From the NCBI GenBank assembly GCA_037893245.1, contig JBAIAA010000013.1, positions 1,240,001-1,304,000 of the forward strand: a stretch of DNA of 64,000 bases. Direction: 5' to 3'. The notes under the pieces are model-generated. The model was given only the letters and a program-made list of their open reading frames with translations, made no database searches and was not told the DNA's origin. Positions 32,591 to 43,983 of the stretch are shown piece by piece (the stretch's first letter is position 1; the number at the start of each line of letters is the position of its first letter). The translations under genes were made by a program, and so were the position numbers. This DNA comes from Crossaster papposus. Taxonomy: Eukaryota; Echinodermata; Asteroidea; Velatida; Solasteridae.

Positions 32591-32644
32591 TTATTTATTA
32601 CTGTAATATAAAAAAAGGATCTTTGTCTTCAAACTCTTCTTTAG

Positions 32645-32796
32645 GTAATTACTTCGCCGAAGGCTCCTCCTCCCAGACCACCTGTGACCTGGGTATGTAC
32701 TGTGACACCAATGGCCTAGACACGCCCAGGGCAAGTGCGCCGCTGGTTACTACTGCACTCACGGCTCCACCACCAATAAGCCAACAGGGACCGGAG
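32645..32796 (+). pseudogene. Cysteine-rich repeat exon 4, frameshifted
   Basis: The acceptor TTCTTTAG and donor GTAAGT are good. GNYFAEGSSSQTTC, MYCDTNG and then (other frame) KCAAGYYCTHGSTTNKPTGTG are recognisable. Length 152 bp breaks the phase 1-phase 1 rule by one base; the shift lies near 32727-32735 in CACGCCCAGGGC. Confidence 0.8.
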
Positions 32797-33567
32797 GTAA
32801 GTGATGAAAAGTGAAAGAGGGTAATGCCCAGCGATAACAGCCATTCTCTGCATTCAGTGAACCCTGATCACCACATACGATTTTTTTTAAAAGCCCACAC
32901 AGCCACTGTGCATGCAATGATGAAACCATCTGTTTGGGAGTTGACTATGGTCAACAGCCTTGATGCTACCATTTACTTCTGGGATTTGCAGTTATGTTTT
33001 GTTTTCACTCGCACGTTATCTGATTGGCTCTCAAGTGGACTACGCCACGCTTTTTTTCAAAACACGACACACCAGCATTGTATTATCAAAGCAACCATTT
33101 TTCAATGGTTGGCCGTTGACTATATACATTTTCATAGCGGCATAAATTGCATACCCACCCCCCTTTTCCACATTCCCTCGAAGTACGGGGGAAATAAAGA
33201 AAAACATCAAACCCGGAAGTAACGGTATCGTCAAGGCCTTGCTCTTTCAGAGCACCAGGCTGGGACTCGTACGAGAGGGCGATACGAGGTTCATGTACAC
33301 ACGTACTACATGTACATGGCACGGTACAGAAGCAATGTGTGCATCATGTGTGCGCATGGTGTGTGGAACCGACCGTGGGCAGCGATCGCCCTGTCAGTAC
33401 AAGGCGTGGAGGCTGAAACAGCACATGCTCATCCTTGTATTCAAGGCTAGTGTTACTGAGTTCCTCATGCTCTTGTTTGAAATGAACCTGTTTCTAGTAT
33501 ATTCATTGCAACTTTGAGATTTTCAAGCAACAACAACTAATATCCCTTGATATGTCTTTCTGTGCAG
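32797..33567. other. Intron 4
   Basis: No gene or repeat recognised. Confidence 0.5.
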
Positions 33568-33747
33568 GTAATGAGTGCAGCTCCGGCCATTACTGCGTCG
33601 CCGGCAGCAGCTCTGAGGAGGATTGCCCCCCAGGCACCTACCTGCCTTCCCAGAGGGCGAAAAACATCACTTACTGCCTGGAGTGCGTCGGGGGACAGTA
33701 CTGTGGGGCTAGTGGACTGGCTTATCCTGAAGGGAACTGCTCACGAG
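33568..33747 (+). CDS. Cysteine-rich repeat exon 5
   Basis: 180 bp, phase 1 at both ends, acceptor TTTCTGTGCAG, donor GTAGGT. It encodes NECSSGHYCVAGSS, CPPGTYLP, CLECVGGQYCGASG and NCSRG. Clean. Confidence 0.88.
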
Positions 33748-34352
33748 GTAGGTCGATGATGGAGAAACGATCATTTAACTCTCCTGGTCTTCTACACCTC
33801 GCAACCCTTCATAAAGTTAGCACCCGTCTGCATCTGTTGAATACTGCAGCAATCTCGAACTAGCTCACTGAATATAAACATTGCAGGCTCGAGTTAAGGC
33901 CAGTTCATACTTATCGTGTATTAAGCGAATGCCGAACGAATTTGACTTCGGCAAATGTTGGCAGCGAGGGCTTTGTGAAGTTAAAATGTGTTCATCATTT
34001 GTTATTTCTTTTGCAACGTAAAAACGGCAAGTGACATCACAAATTCGCGTTCGCTTTTGCTATTGCAGGCAGAAGACTCAAGTCGACTCAACTCAACTCG
34101 AGTGAAGACTGATAGCACTTAAGTGCCAAAAATAAAAAGAAAACCTTCCCAAAAATATTTGCCATGATTTAAGGTGCAAAAGTGTTTTCACAACTGGATG
34201 TAAATTTAGATTTTTACGACTTGATCAAGGATGTGAATTTAAAGCATTTGGATGTGAATTTGATAAATCCTGCTAATGGCCGTGTCCGTTTTGAATGCAA
34301 AATCACACCATGTCCTTTCCTAGTGTAATAGTTTCTGTTTTAAACCCATTAG
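33748..34352. other. Intron 5
   Basis: No gene or repeat recognised. Confidence 0.5.
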
Positions 34353-34574
34353 GTTTCTACTGCCCCGGCGGTCAGATTGTGCGTGAGCCCTTAGACTACC
34401 CTTGCCCTCCAGGCTACTACTGCAAGGAAGGTGTGGATGACAAAGTGCCCTGCCCGGCAGGAACGTACCAGGATGATCCGGAATAGTGGACCTGCAAGAC
34501 TTGCCCTGAAGGGTTCTACTGTGATGATACTGACAGGCCTATAGTAAACTACACGGCCTACATATGCCCTGAAG
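34353..34574 (+). pseudogene. Cysteine-rich repeat exon 6 with in-frame TAG
   Basis: 222 bp, phase 1 at both ends, so length is in register. GFYCPGGQIV, CPPGYYCKEG, CPAGTYQDDPE, then TAG (34484-34486), then WTCKTCPEGFYCDD continues in the same frame to the GTATGT donor. A single C-to-T change from CAG is the simplest explanation. Confidence 0.85.
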
Positions 34575-35408
34575 GTATGTAGAAAAACTGAACCTGTTAG
34601 ACATACATGTAGTTGTTTTTCTTGATCCAGATGTTTTCTTAGTACCGTATTAATACCTTCCCGATTTTGATTTAAAAAAAAAATCACCGCAAATACACGA
34701 AATTTTGAAGCAAGATGGACATTTTAAAGAATATAAATAATCAAAATCTAAAAAGCTCACAATACACCCCGAGGCCAATTTAGCCCTTTCTGCCCAGATC
34801 TGTCTTATTTTATCTCGCCTGAGCGAAGTTTAGAGACCATGCACTCACTATTTATGTACGATGTTCGTTCGTATGTATACATCAATTTGGTTAAAGTTTT
34901 GAAAAAATTGGTCGTATGTATTGAAATCTAATTCCAATCAAATTTGGGTCATGGATGCAATATCATGGTTGTGGTAAAGTACTGAGGTCAAAGTTCAAGT
35001 TCTAAATCGGCTTGAATTGCAAAACTTGTCTCATTTTAAAACTCAGTTTAATTGCAAACAAACTTGGGTTGTACATGCAATATTGTCATTTTTACATAGT
35101 GGTCTTTTCAAAGGTCAAGTACTGAAGCAAATGGTCATTTGAGGTTAAGTTGTAAAAAGGGTTGTAAATGTAATTGTAAAATTGGCCTCGTTTGCAATCA
35201 AATCATAGATGCAATATAGAAACTTGCATGTAATGGTAATATACTTTGGTAAAATGTCATTTGAGGTCAAGTTTTAAAATAGGGTAATCGTGAAAGTAGG
35301 CGAGACTCGTGGTAAGAGGACCATTCTTGTGGACTGAACATGTGAATTAATACTTTGGTCATATTATATTACTGCTGTTTTTATTAATCCATGTAATTAT
35401 TAAACCAG
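34575..35408. other. Intron 6 with an interspersed GGTCA-rich repeat
   Basis: 34880-35300 has repeated phrases (GAGGTCAAG, CAATCAAACTTGGGT, ATAGATGCAATAT) that recur at 40310-40460 and 58200-58440, an old interspersed repeat. Confidence 0.55.
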
Positions 35409-35758
35409 GTCACTACTGCCCTAACGGAACCCAGCCGCCACTGAGTACCCCTGCCCTATTGGTACTTTCAACAACGCCACGGGCCTGGCTAGCTGGGAGC
35501 AGTGCGCCCCCTGCCTGGGCAGCTACCACTGCGGCCAGCCTGGACTGACTTTATTACCCCAACATCCGCTGTTCGGCGGGCTACTTCTGTCGGATTAGGG
35601 CCGAGAGGGCCGCGCCTAACCAAGGTTCGGATGCCGGGATGTGCACGGCTGGTTACTACTGCCCCAGGGCACGACGGAACCTGCGGCGTGTCCCCGGGGG
35701 ACGATTAGTAATGAGGAAGGGCTGATAAACATGACGGAGTGTGAACCGTGTCTGGCAG
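35409..35758 (+). pseudogene. Cysteine-rich repeat exon 7 with three frameshifts
   Basis: 350 bp, out of register. GHYCPNGT, EYPCPIGTFNNATG, CAPCLGSYHCGQPG, CSAGYFC, MCTAGYYCP and CPRGTISNEEG appear in shifting frames; breaks fall near 35447, around 35550-35570 and at the C run near 35662. The acceptor and donor (GTAGGC) are intact. Confidence 0.8.
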
Positions 35759-36325
35759 GTAGGCTTTTTTTCGAAAATACAAAAATTGCCATAGTATGAA
35801 GCCATTATAGCCATTGTATCTGCAATCCTAGAGATAGAGAAACTAATTTGCTGGAGTGCGACAAAAACCTTCAGATTTATTTACAAAAACTGAAATTACA
35901 GACATAAGATATCTTATAGAAATGGGAGAGCAATTTTTGTGAATTAGTATCAAAGGAATCCTTAATATTTTGATAGTTTTCAACACACGCTAATTGCCCG
36001 AAACCTTTTTACGTTGTCAAAGTCTGAACATTCGAGCATGTAACATGTGCACGCTAGCTCCCACTTCATTCAATATATTTCTTGTTGTCTATCTAGCAGT
36101 GGGAACTAGTTGACGATTGCATGCAAACTAGCGTTATCGAATTAGAAAACAGAGTCGGGTGGGAATTTCATGGGGGGGGGGGGGGGGGGAGATTCGTATT
36201 AAAAATACACTTTTTTATTAAAAAAAAAGACGCGGATGGTAATGAAAACATAAATTATTGGCCTTATCAGCACCACTTTATAATTATTTCCTTTATAATT
36301 ATTTCCTTTGATATCCACTGAACAG

Positions 36326-36622
36326 GCCAGTACTGTGATGAAGATGCCCTCCTTGCCCCTGCCGGCTACTACCTCTCGGGCTTTTACTGCGGGCGTGGCT
36401 CGGACGACCGTCAGCAACACGTCTGCCCAGCCGGTCGGTACTGCGGCAACGGCACGTCGGTGCCTGAGAGGTGCCCCAGTGGAACCTACTCCAACGACAC
36501 CGGACTGAGCAACGTTTGGGAGTGCCGGGAGTGCCGGAACTGCACGGCCGGATGGTACTGCCGACAGGTCGGGCTGACTTTGGAGGAAGGACTGTGCATG
36601 GAAGGCTACTATTGCCCTGAAG
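36326..36622 (+). CDS. Cysteine-rich repeat exon 8
   Basis: 297 bp, phase 1 at both ends, fully open: QYCDEDALLAPAGYY, GFYCGRGS, CPAGRYCGNGTS, CPSGTYSNDTG, CRNCTAGWYCRQ and GYYCPEG. The donor is GTAAGC. A poly-G run at 36172-36190 lies in the preceding intron. Confidence 0.88.
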
Positions 36623-36904
36623 GTAAGCAGGATTAAAACAAAAAGAATTGTGTGTGTGACCAGACACCTCGTGACTCAAATCTGAGTACTTCCTGTTTAC
36701 AGTTGGTTTGAATAGATCATCAGTTGTCTTAGAACAAGATGTCTTGCTGCATCCCTTCGGAATTCCTTACCTGGTGCTTGTTTCCCACAACCTATGATCT
36801 GCCGCACTTTAAGAAGAATGTTAATTTCAACCTTTAGTTTTCCTAAGTATCTTTTCTTCTTTTAATTTCTCTTGTAGTTCTGTACCTAAAGTAGATTCTA
36901 CGAG

Positions 36905-37995
36905 GATTGTTGATAAGTTCGTTGCCAGAAGGAGTCAGTTTTTGAAAATGAAACACATTTATTTTTCAACAGAGTCCCCTCTTACATTAACACACGTAGT
37001 CCATCAGTCATGGAGCATGTAATTACCTTCAGTGTGGAAGCCATTGTCTTAGGCCCTCAGAAGGAGATCCACAGAATTAATTACGTCATCATCTGAGGCA
37101 AAGTGGTGACCACCAAGCTCTTTCTACTTCGGGAAGAGGTAGTAGTCAGAGGGGTGCCAAATCAGGAGAATAGGACGGGTGTTTGACCAGTTCAAATCAC
37201 AGAAATGCCAACCCTCCCGATTTTGCCAGAAGGCTCCCGGAAAATCAACTAAACTCCCGACCTTACGGGCACATAAGATATCCTCCCGGATTTGCAATAT
37301 TAATGCGCCTTTATTTTTTGTATCAGCATTTTGTTTGCTTTCTGCGCACGCGCTGCCGTTCAATGCATTACAGCATGCACAGTTACCATACCAAGCATGC
37401 CGGTGCGGCCTGATGGAGCACTCGGTACACGGCTAGCTGCAGCGCGCCTGCATATACTTCTGTAGTAAGCCATTAACGTATGCATGGTGCACAGTGATTA
37501 CAATGAATGTACATGTACATGTGTACATTACATGTGGTACACGCAAGTCACAAAACCGGCGGAAACACAGTTTCGCGACTTGACTTTACGTGAAAATCGG
37601 ACTTCTTTTCCCTTTTGGTTAATCTCTCTCATGTGATCAGTTGCTGTCATAATTATCATACGTACGCATGCGCAATACTACCAATGAGCCCAAATGAAAA
37701 AGCAACCAAGCAACTCTGTTCAACGTTCAACATGACGGAGACTATATTGAAAGCAAATAAAACGACTTAAAAATGTACTTTACAAATCCTCCCTGACAAC
37801 AGAATTCAAAAGTTGGCATCTCTAAAATCCACATTTCTGGTTGGCAGCCATGGCCACTGTGGTCATGTGGGCTGGAGCATTGTCCTGGCAGAAGAGCACC
37901 CCTCTTGTCAGTTTCCCACTTCAAATCTTTATGATATTCAGGAGATCTGCATAGTATTCCCTGTTGATATTGTGGCCCTTTTCAAACCTTCTGTG
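36905..37995 (-). pseudogene. Mariner-like transposase remnant
   Basis: Minus-strand translations in several frames give FCQDNAPAHMTT-like and HPSYSPDLAP-like blocks, the usual catalytic-domain signatures of mariner transposases, then a C-terminal WTTCVNVRGDSVEK-like end. Frameshifts, stops and a nested MITE (37204-37820) split it. The N-terminal DNA-binding half is missing. Confidence 0.75.
37204..37820. mobile_element. MITE nested in mariner
   Basis: Begins ATGCCAACCCTCCCG (37205) and ends GTTGGCAT (37812-37819). CTCCCGGA motifs follow the left end. It interrupts the mariner reading blocks. Confidence 0.6.
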
Positions 37996-38104
37996 TAATC
38001 ACTTAATGTAAAGTTGAACTGCACACAAATTCCGTGAAAAATGTATAGTTCATATTATTCTACCATAAGCTACAAACTTATCTTGTACAAATTGATTTGG
38101 ACAA

Positions 38105-38542
38105 ATGTGACCAGCTCTACAAAAAAAGTGTATTATGTCGCAACCAAAATTGAGTTATATACATGGTTGAAAAACCCACAATGTAAGCTTTCATTTGGTA
38201 TATAATAGAGCTCTATAGCCGCTTTTATTTAAAAAATATGACGTGTTTACATATTTATTACTTCCTTGGAGTTTAAATTACACAACTTAGAAAACGGGCT
38301 TTGAAATAGCCGGCTCTGTTGTACTACAACAGAACGATGTACACAAAATGGTATTTGTTCCCACTTTAATCATCAAAATCAACATTTCTTTGAATGAAAC
38401 CTGAAACTGGAGGTATTGAAAATGTCATTCATGACAACAAATCACATTTTTATGAAATGTTTACCCTCTCAACGTTGAGCGGGCTATTACATGATAGTGC
38501 ACAGCGCGACTTAATACACCTTTTTGTAGAGCCGGTCACAAA
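38105..38542. mobile_element. MITE with about 35-bp terminal inverted repeats
   Basis: TGTGACCAGCTCTACAAAAA at 38105 and its near-complement ending GTAGAGCCGGTCACA at 38542 extend inward to TGTATTA-GTCGC on both sides. About 438 bp, no coding capacity. Confidence 0.7.
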
Positions 38543-38718
38543 TATGCATAAAAAAAACAGCATGAAAATCATGTGCAGGACCAGATTCCTCGTCACTGAA
38601 TACAGATACTTCTTTTTGTACAGTTATTTGTTGGTTGTGATCCATTGCAATTATCTTCACTTCAATACTAAACTGTAATGCCACAAATTTCTACAATTGA
38701 TGTTTCTGTTTTTACTAG

Positions 38719-38854
38719 GTTCTGACAGGCCCAACCCCGTCGAGTGTCCTATAGGACTGCACTGCCCAGCGGTCTCCCCGGATCCCAAGGCCTGCCTGGC
38801 CGGTTACTACACGGACCGAACCACGCAGTATGAATGTAAGATATGCCCCAGAGG
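38719..38854 (+). CDS. Cysteine-rich repeat exon 9
   Basis: 136 bp, phase 1 in and phase 2 out (donor GTGAGC). It encodes DRPNPVECPIGLHCPA, CLAGYYTDRTT and CKICPRG, whose last Gly codon is completed by T at the start of exon 10. Clean. Confidence 0.86.
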
Positions 38855-39628
38855 GTGAGCGTCATCATCTGTTGTTTTGTCAAATATTGCTTTCAGGTTG
38901 TGGCCAATTTGGCTGATTAACGATAAAACAACCAAATTACTATGAAATCCCCCTGCTTGACTATAAGTAAATAACAGTCTCAAACATCCTGTGAAATCGC
39001 GGCACCTGGTGTGCTGTCATTCTCAAAGAAAGTGAAATGTTTGTATTATATAGGTGATTCGCAGATATAGCCATCCAAAGTCAAAATATGGAGGGGTGGT
39101 CAATTTTAAGATTTTGCGCAATTTGGAAAACCTAAAGTCCTCCTCTACATATTCCCATTTTTTAGGTGCGATAATCGGAAATCTCTTAAATTACACTATT
39201 TTGCATAGTGTTTGCGCAGTTTAAGTGTTTGGATTAAAGTCCGTTATTGGTCTAATTAACGCGGTAATCAAATTAGGTCCTCGTAACTATCTCACAGTCT
39301 CGAAATTTGGATATTTTGTTGTTTATGCATTAGTTTCGTATGTGTGGAAATCTTCAAAAAAAAAAATGATTAGAACAGAGCTGTTGCTATGCTCAACCAA
39401 ACCTTACTTGTCCTGTTTTACAATCTTTTGCGTGTTTTGTGGACATTTAATCTAAAACAATTTCTGCTTATTAGATTCTTATTTAACCTTTTTTTGTTTT
39501 AATTTTTCAAGAAGGACCTTTTAGAAGTATGATAAAGAACTGTTCCATTATTTTTTTAATTTTGGTTTCTATCCAAATCATCATTTAAATTGTATTTTTT
39601 TCATTTTTCTGATATTGTCGTACAACAG
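38855..39628. other. Intron 9
   Basis: AT-rich; no gene or repeat recognised. Confidence 0.5.
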
Positions 39629-39810
39629 TTTCTACTGCCTGCCAGAGAATGAAACAGTCGGGAACCCAGATCTACAGCCAGGCATCACTGACTGCCCTGC
39701 TGGTTACTTTTGCACCAATGGCACCGGTCTAGATTGGAGTACCTGCCCAGCCGGTACATACAGTAACCAGACCAACTTGTACAAACCGTGACTAACATGT
39801 CTGTCTAATG
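39629..39810 (+). pseudogene. Cysteine-rich repeat exon 10 with in-frame TGA
   Basis: The acceptor AACAG gives the expected G-FYC junction. FYCLPENETVGNP, CPAGYFCTNGTG and CPAGTYSNQTNLYKP are followed by TGA (39789-39791). No convincing donor is seen beyond it, so the 3' end is uncertain. Confidence 0.75.
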
Positions 39811-39939
39811 TCACCCCTATTAATCCAGTTGAAAGTTTTTTAGTATTCCTACTTTTTCTACTTTTTCTTTCTGGCTCCTATTTTTCTCCTATTTTTCGTA
39901 CTATGTGACCGGTCACTCTCCCCATTATCCACACTTAAA

Positions 39940-40190
39940 GGTATAATACACCATTGGTAATTGCTTGAATTATCAGGAATGGGTGGATTTGGGGGAGTTG
40001 GTTGTATTTTATAGTAAATATCGTTTAACTGACCTGTCCGAAGTTTTACAATCATGGATGCTGAGAAAAGAGCAAGGAAAATGGCGTTCGTTTTCAACCG
40101 GCGTTGGACAGTTGTTCTTTTTGTTCTTGTTCTTGTAATCCTGCAAGTGGTCTCGGTAACTTGAAATAATCCGGCGCGAATTGGTTAAAC
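39940..40190 (+). mobile_element. Old truncated copy of the 380-bp MITE
   Basis: ATACACCATTGGTAATTGC and GGATTTGGGGGAGTTGG ... TTTTCAACCGGCG match the left two thirds of the MITE at 12023; the right end is missing. Confidence 0.7.
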
Positions 40191-41159
40191 ATGCACATTT
40201 TATCTAATATCCACATTTTATAGAGTCTGACATTCACGCTACACAGGATCATACTGATCGTTATCTGGATTGTTAAGGCTAAAACAAACGGCCCTAATAT
40301 ATGATTGTATAACTTGTCTCATTTGAAAACTTGAAGTCCAATTGCAATCAAACTTGGGTCATAGATGCAAAATGGAAACAGCCATGTGGGGGTCACATGC
40401 TGAGTGAAAAAGGTCATTGAGGTCAAGTTGTAAAATAGAGATATCGCGAAAATCATGGTTCGAGAACCGCCTTGTCCCTTTTAAGTAACCAATATCAGGC
40501 ATGAGAATTCCCCGCCGTTCCGCGGTTTCCCGCTTTTTGGAGACCAAAATATGTCCTCTCCGAGTTCAATGTGAATCCGGTTCAAAATTGGGGGGGGTAG
40601 AGTTGGTCTAGGGTGATTTTTTATAAAGAGAAATTGTGGAAATATCATTGCTGCAATGCCCCGAGATTGGCACTTTTAAATGCGCACGCGATTTCACGCA
40701 ACGATCGGCACACAGCCTGCGGTTAACGTACATGACCATAATGATGATTTAGCACTCAGCAGCGCTGCATGACATGTACAATAGCGATAAAAAGCTGTCC
40801 TGTGGACGTTTTCTAAAGGTTTTTTTCGTCTACGTTCCGGCTTCATGCAATTCACCATCCGAACTACACAGTGCGGAGCATTCAAAACGACTAGAAAAAA
40901 GACTAGGGGGTGTCGCAATTGAGCAATTAGGAATACCCCTCTCTGGGTGTGGTCGCTGCATGTGTATGATACTGCAGTGATACATATGTATCGGCAAAGT
41001 AAACCTCATGCGATATTGTGACGATCCCCTACATATATACAGCGTTTGGAAATGCTGTTGCTGATTGAGCGGCCATCGTGTTAACGCTTATTTGTGTACG
41101 TGAAGGAAAAACAGTTATAGTAAAATTATCGTGAAATATCGGAGGCATCCGACTTCAAA

Positions 41160-41495
41160 ATGCCGAGATTTTTGGATAGAAATGAAGAACACTTCATACG
41201 GGAGTCGGATAAAGGTGTCAAAGAAAAATGGAAGTGGTCTTGGTTAGAGGCCGATGTGGATATTAAACTGCCTGGTAAAAGTGGTATTGCCGATAAAGTA
41301 AAGTGCAATCTCGGCGAGTTCGCCAAAAAGGTAGATATACCAGGGAAGTCGATGTGCACGCTTTGCAATAAACTGATCAACTATGGAAATCGCGAGAAAA
41401 GTGCACTAAAAGCTCATGTTACCACAGCGGAACATGTAAATCTAGTGAAGATAAGAAGGACAAATTATGTCATTTTGATGCAGTTTGTATTGTAG
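41160..41495 (+). CDS. BED-like zinc-finger ORF, probably transposon-derived
   Basis: A 111-residue frame with charged N-terminus (MPRFLDRNEEHF) and CTLCNKLINYG...LKAHVTTAEH, a C-x2-C...H-x6-H arrangement like the BED-type fingers at the N-termini of hAT-type transposases. It lies in an intron flanked by G/C-rich sequence (41784-41808) typical of repeats. AGGCATG at 40497 and CATGCCT near 41808 might be its ends, but seven bases is weak evidence. No catalytic domain. Confidence 0.4.
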   Translation: MPRFLDRNEEHFIRESDKGVKEKWKWSWLEADVDIKLPGKSGIADKVKCNLGEFAKKVDIPGKSMCTLCNKLINYGNREKSALKAHVTTAEHVNLVKIRRTNYVILMQFVL

Positions 41496-41881
41496 TACTT
41501 GAGTCTGAGGTGAATCAGAATGATATTGGTTTTTGTTATTGTTTAAAATGGAAATCCACATCTCAAAATTCTCAAAATCTTCTCAAGAAATAACTCAAGA
41601 ACTTAACATTTGTATCAATTGGTAACTTGTTATTATATAGTGATACATTTAGATTCTCAAGTGTCAATTGTGTTTATTTTTGCTGTTTAATAGGGCCTAT
41701 GGACATTCAGATCTAAAAATTACATTGAAAATTGCTTAAAAATGCTACTTTTCAGTACCTAAATTGTCAAAATTTTCTAAAGGGGGCCCCGGCCCCCTGA
41801 AACCCCCGGCATGCCTCGCCTTTGGCTCAGGCCAAGCCTACAGCTTGATTGGGTCATTAATAGTGAATCGCTATTTTCCAG

Positions 41882-42187
41882 TTTTTTCTAACACAACCCA
41901 TTCTCATGCCTGCAATATTGCTCGTGACAACGCGGCCACGTCCTACAGCCTCCTCTGCGATGATGGCTACTGGTGCGACTCCGGTGTGGACCGAGCCAAC
42001 CCCAACAACCCCTCGGAGAACAAGACCTACCCGGCCACTTGCCCGATCCTCGGGGGTCACACTGGGGTCGGCGGGGTGTGCCCGAGGGGCCACCGGTGTC
42101 CCCTGGGAACAGTGCTGCCGATTGGCTGCGAGGCTAGGGAGTACCAGGACCAGGAGGGACATGGGAGTTGTAAAGTGTGCCCTGAAG
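41882..42187 (+). CDS. Cysteine-rich repeat exon 11
   Basis: 306 bp, acceptor TTTTCCAG, donor GTAAGC. DDGYWCDSGVD, CPRGHRCPLGT and CKVCPEG motifs. Clean reading frame; several N-x-S/T sites. Confidence 0.84.
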
Positions 42188-42271
42188 GTAAGCAGGAATT
42201 TAGTTTTGTTTACCCATTAATTTAAAAACTGCTATTAAAGCTCGCAAGGTTTGGTTAAAAGTAATATACAA

Positions 42272-43774
42272 CATCCCCGGTCCATCCCCGGTCCATCCCC
42301 GGTCCATCCCCGGTCCATCCCCGGTCCATCCCCGGTCCATCCCCGGTCCATCCCCGGTCCATCCCCGGTCCATCCCCGGTCCATCCCCGGTCCATCCCCG
42401 GTCCATCCCCGGTCCATCCCCGGTCCATCCCCGGTCCATCCCCGGTCCATCCCCGGTCCATCCCCGGTCCATCCCCGGTCCATCCCCGGTCCATCCCCGG
42501 TCCATCCCCGGTCCATCCCCGGTCCATCCCCGGTCCATCCCCGGTCCATCCCCGGTCCATCCCCGGTCCATCCCCGGTCCATCCCCGGTCCATCCCCGGT
42601 CCATCCCCGGTCCATCCCCGGTCCATCCCCGGTCCATCCCCGGTCCATCCCCGGTCCATCCCCGGTCCATCCCCGGTCCATCCCCGGTCCACCCCCGGTC
42701 CACCCCCGGTCCACCCCCGGTCCACCCCCGGTCCACCCCCGGTCCACCCCCGGTCCACCCCCGGTCCACCCCCGGTCCACCCCCGGTCCACCCCCGGTCC
42801 ACCCCCGGTCCACCCCCGGTCCACCCCCGGTCCACCCCCGGTCCACCCCCGGTCCACCCCCGGTCCACCCCCGGTCCACCCCCGGTCCACCCCCGGTCCA
42901 CCCCCGGTCCACCCCCGGTCCACCCCCGGTCCACCCCCGGTCCACCCCCGGTACACCCCCGGTCCACCCCCGGTCCACCCCCGGTCCACCCCCGGTCCAC
43001 CCCCGGTCCACCCCCGGTCCACCCCCGGTCCACCCCCGGTCCACCCCCGGTCCACCCCCGGTCCACCCCCGGTCCACCCCCGGTCCACCCCCCGGTCCAC
43101 CCCCCGGTCCACCCCCCGGTCCACCCCCCGGTCCACCCCCGGTCCACACCCGGTCCACCCCCGGTCCACCCCCGGTCCACCCCCGGTCCACCCCCGGTCC
43201 ACCCCCGGTCCACCCCCGGTCCACCCCCGGTCCACCCCCGGTCCACCCCCGGTCCACCCCCGGTCCACCCCCGGTCCACCCCCGGTCCACCCCCGGTCCA
43301 CCCCCGGTCCACCCCCGGTCCACCCCCGGTCCACCCCCGGTCCATCCCCGGTCCATCCCCGGTCCATCCCCGGTCCATCCCCGGTCCATCCCCGGTCCAT
43401 CCCCGGTCCATCCCCGGTCCATCCCCGGTCCATCCCCGGTCCATCCCCGGTCCATCCCCGGTCCATCCCCGGTCCATCCCCGGTCCATCCCCGGTCCATC
43501 CCCGGTCCATCCCCGGTCCATCCCCGGTCCATCCCCGGTCCATCCCCGGTCCATCCCCGGTCCATCCCCGGTCCATCCCCGGTCCATCCCCGGTCCATCC
43601 CCGGTCCATCCCCGGTCCATCCCCGGTCCATCCCCGGTCCATCCCCGGTCCATCCCCGGTCCATCCCCGGTCCATCCCCGGTCCATCCCCGGTCCATCCC
43701 CGGTCCATCCCCGGTCCATCCCCGGTCCATCCCCGGTCCATCCCCGGTCCATCCCCGGTCCATCCCCGGTCCAT
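42272..43774 (+). repeat. 11-bp minisatellite (GGTCCATCCCC)n
   Basis: About 137 units. The outer thirds are GGTCCATCCCC; the inner block (about 42689-43340) is GGTCCACCCCC with four 12-bp units at 43083-43130. It is open in several frames on both strands only because the unit lacks stops. It lies entirely in intron 11. Confidence 0.95.
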
Positions 43775-43794
43775 CACAAGCTTCTCAAATCAAC

Positions 43795-43895
43795 CTAGAC
43801 TTGTGATTTCACTTGTGATTTCACTTGCGATTCACTTGCGATTCACTTGCGATTCACTTGCGATTCACTTGCGATTCACTTGCGATTCACTTGCT
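43795..43895 (+). repeat. Short (CTTGCGATTCA)n minisatellite
   Basis: About nine units of 11-12 bp, CTTGTGATTTCA changing to CTTGCGATTCA, directly after the 11-bp array. Confidence 0.85.
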
Positions 43896-43983
43896 ATTGA
43901 ATGAACCTACTTTAGTCAGTTTTTTAGTCAGTCAATAAACAAAAGTTTCTCTCATTCCAATTTGTTTTTCTTTTTGGCCCCAG

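Noticed and set aside
42200-43798. Four overlapping frames of 500-525 codons with GPGMDRGWT or PVHPRSI repeats
   Set aside because: The 11-bp minisatellite lacks stops in several frames on both strands, and it lies in an intron between two in-phase exons.
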